The notes beneath the pieces are model-generated. The model saw nothing but the letters and a program-made list of their open reading frames with translations, was not told the DNA's origin and made no database searches. From positions 1 to 64,000 of the forward strand of contig NZ_SPMX01000027.1 in assembly GCF_012940005.1 (NCBI RefSeq): DNA of 64,000 nucleotides. The letters are read 5' to 3'. The translations under genes and the position numbers were made by a program. Positions 62,647 to 64,000 of this stretch are shown here, in pieces (positions within the stretch are counted from its first letter, which is position 1; the number at the start of each line of letters is the position of its first letter). Source of the stretch: Candidatus Accumulibacter contiguus. Its GTDB lineage: Bacteria > Pseudomonadota > Gammaproteobacteria > Burkholderiales > Rhodocyclaceae.

Positions 62647-63466
62647 CAGCGAAGCCTTTCCGTGTTCGCTGAAACCACCAGAACCCTGCCCAGGACAGCA
62701 GTAGAGAAACACCGGTGGCCAGCAGGAACCCCTGGAAATCTGGAACGGTACCGAAAAACATGATCCTGCGACTTTCCTCGATCACGAAAGTCAGAGGGTT
62801 GAGCAACAGAATTTTCTGATACTGCGCAGGCAGACTGGAAATCGGGTAGAACACCGGCGAGATGAACAGCAGTACGGTGGTCAATAATGCGGTAATCTGC
62901 CCAATATCACGAATGAAGACGCCAAGCGCCGCAAGCACCCAGGCGATGCCCAAGGTGCCGATCAGCAGAGGTAGCAGGGTCATCGGTAGAAAGACCAGCG
63001 TCCAGGGTACAGAACCATGGACGATCAACTTTGCAACGAGCAACACCACAATACTGACACCTGCATGGAAAAGGGCTGAGCCCAGTGCCACCAAAGGTAG
63101 TATTTGCAGAGGGAAGACCACTTTCTTGACATAACTTACATTGCCGACAATCAGAGACGGAGCCCGATTGACACATTCCGAGAACACACCATGGATGATC
63201 ATCCCGATGAACAGCAGGATGGCGAAATCCGCTCGGCTTTCATCCGCGCCAATTCCCCAACGGGCTTTGAAAACAAAGGAAAAGACAAAAGTGTAGACGA
63301 GCAGCAGCAACACCGGATTGAAGAAAGACCAAGCCAGGCCCATGATCGAGCCACGATACCGGCCAATTACTTCTCGACGAGTCATCTGGATAACGAGTTG
63401 CCGGTTGCGCCACAGGCTCAGTACCATCGCCAAGGGCGTAGCAGGATGTCTTTGATGAGGATTCAT
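62636..63466 (-). CDS. wzm: polysaccharide ABC transporter permease Wzm
   Basis: A 276-residue ABC-2 permease with six helices: RREVIGRYRGSIMGLAWSFFNPVLLLLVYTF is a family motif. With Wzt it exports an undecaprenyl-linked glycan. It follows rmlC by 159 bp on the same strand. Confidence 0.9.
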   Translation of the reverse strand: MNPHQRHPATPLAMVLSLWRNRQLVIQMTRREVIGRYRGSIMGLAWSFFNPVLLLLVYTFVFSFVFKARWGIGADESRADFAILLFIGMIIHGVFSECVNRAPSLIVGNVSYVKKVVFPLQILPLVALGSALFHAGVSIVVLLVAKLIVHGSVPWTLVFLPMTLLPLLIGTLGIAWVLAALGVFIRDIGQITALLTTVLLFISPVFYPISSLPAQYQKILLLNPLTFVIEESRRIMFFGTVPDFQGFLLATGVSLLLSWAGFWWFQRTRKGFADVL

Positions 63467-63625
63467 GATCTATACAATGGTTTTCGGCTCTCAAGGGCGG
63501 CATTCCTGGTGAGAGACGGGTTCCCTGGCGAGGACCGGCGACGCATGATGCGCATCGTAATTCGATGAACTATCCCGGCGATTGCTTGGCCGTGCCAACG
63601 GGTGGAGAGACGGCGAAGTGCTCTT

Positions 63626-64000
63626 TCACGCAAAGAGTTCAGCTTGCTGTAGTGTCGCTCCTTGCGCGTCTTTCGTGGAAAGCACCGGTTCACCCTGGAG
63701 GTGCCAGTCGATCGCCAGAGTTGTGTCATTCCAGACGATGCAACGCTCGTGCTCCGGCGCCCAGTAGTCAGTGGTCTTATATAGGAATTCGGCTGCATCG
63801 CTGAGCACAACGAAGCCGTGGGCAAAGCCCTCGGGGATCCACATCTGTCTCTTGTTTTCTGCACTCAGGATTTGGCCCACCCATCGACCAAAGGTGTGCG
63901 AGGACTTGCGGATATCCACCGCCACGTCAAAGACCTCGCCAAGCACAACGCGTACCAGTTTGGCTTGAGGCTGTCTGATCTGGTAATGCAGACCACGCAG
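63626..64000 (-). CDS. rmlC: dTDP-4-dehydrorhamnose 3,5-epimerase RmlC (partial)
   Basis: The 3' part of rmlC, open to the window edge. It reads LRGLHYQIRQPQAKLVRVV, then GEVFDVAVDIRKSSHTFGRW and IPEGFAHGFVVLSDAAEFLYK, ending about residue 180. The catalytic His is in the HYQ at the edge. The enzyme makes the rhamnose precursor, so the polysaccharide probably contains rhamnose. The N terminus is outside the window. Confidence 0.92.
   Translation of the reverse strand: MRGLHYQIRQPQAKLVRVVLGEVFDVAVDIRKSSHTFGRWVGQILSAENKRQMWIPEGFAHGFVVLSDAAEFLYKTTDYWAPEHERCIVWNDTTLAIDWHLQGEPVLSTKDAQGATLQQAELFA

Overview
The window looks like chromosomal DNA of a GC-rich betaproteobacterium of the Rhodocyclales type (Candidatus Accumulibacter or a Dechloromonas-like relative). 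This rests on the tandem cphA'-cphA cyanophycin synthetases with an adjacent DUF1854 protein and ABC transporter, the ubiE-Tim44-ubiJ set, a DUF3683 FAD/Fe-S giant oxidoreductase, and the mnmG-rsmG-parA-parB-atp order. The genus is inferred from gene content only.

Layout. 1-293: decayed or mis-sequenced ISAzo13 transposase, cut by the window edge. 690-10546: one very large secreted repeat protein of about 3,284 residues (some 15 pre-peptidase C-terminal domains, an embedded clostripain-like C11 peptidase, and RTX-like modules at the C terminus). As given it is split into three frames by one extra base in each of two 9-nt homopolymers. 11103-12284: ISNCY transposase remnant and a MITE-like inverted-repeat element. 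12490-20244: cyanophycin cluster (ABC transporter, DUF1854 protein, cphA', cphA). 20378-23999: PatB/MalY-type lyase, cysteine synthase and threonine dehydratase. 24103-30753: DUF3683 oxidoreductase, HIT protein, an unknown 534-residue protein and a DUF971 protein. 30781-32999: ubiE, Tim44-like protein, ubiJ. 33090-39994: complete F1Fo ATP synthase operon atpIBEFHAGDC with a clear promoter. 40141-44357: mnmG-rsmG-parA-parB. 44437-46794: peroxide defence, ahpC and ahpF, behind a good OxyR-like site. 46897-50324: REC-TPR response regulator, LysR regulator and TerB-like protein. 50275-55106: Liv-type ABC importer, probably with a fused LivM-LivG. 55196-56737: TSUP permease and Tam-like methyltransferase. 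56960-64000: polysaccharide locus (glycosyltransferases, Wzm/Wzt exporter, RmlC).

How they work together. The cyanophycin genes store nitrogen as an Asp/Arg polymer, and the amino-acid genes and Liv importer fit an organism that manages amino-acid reserves. The ATP synthase and ubiquinone genes serve respiration, and ahpC/ahpF detoxify its peroxides. The polysaccharide exporter and the giant repeat protein would shape the cell surface or floc matrix.

A caution for every reader: at least five otherwise good genes are broken by exactly one extra base inside a homopolymer (5681-5689, 5905-5913, 47448-47453, 50040-50047, 51873-51880), and the ISAzo13 fragment shows the same pattern twice. Removing one base restores a sensible protein each time. 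Sequencing or assembly error is the simplest explanation; phase variation remains possible for the two 9-nt tracts in the giant gene. I found no CRISPR array, rRNA or tRNA, and no defence island. The most unusual object is the giant peptidase/repeat protein.
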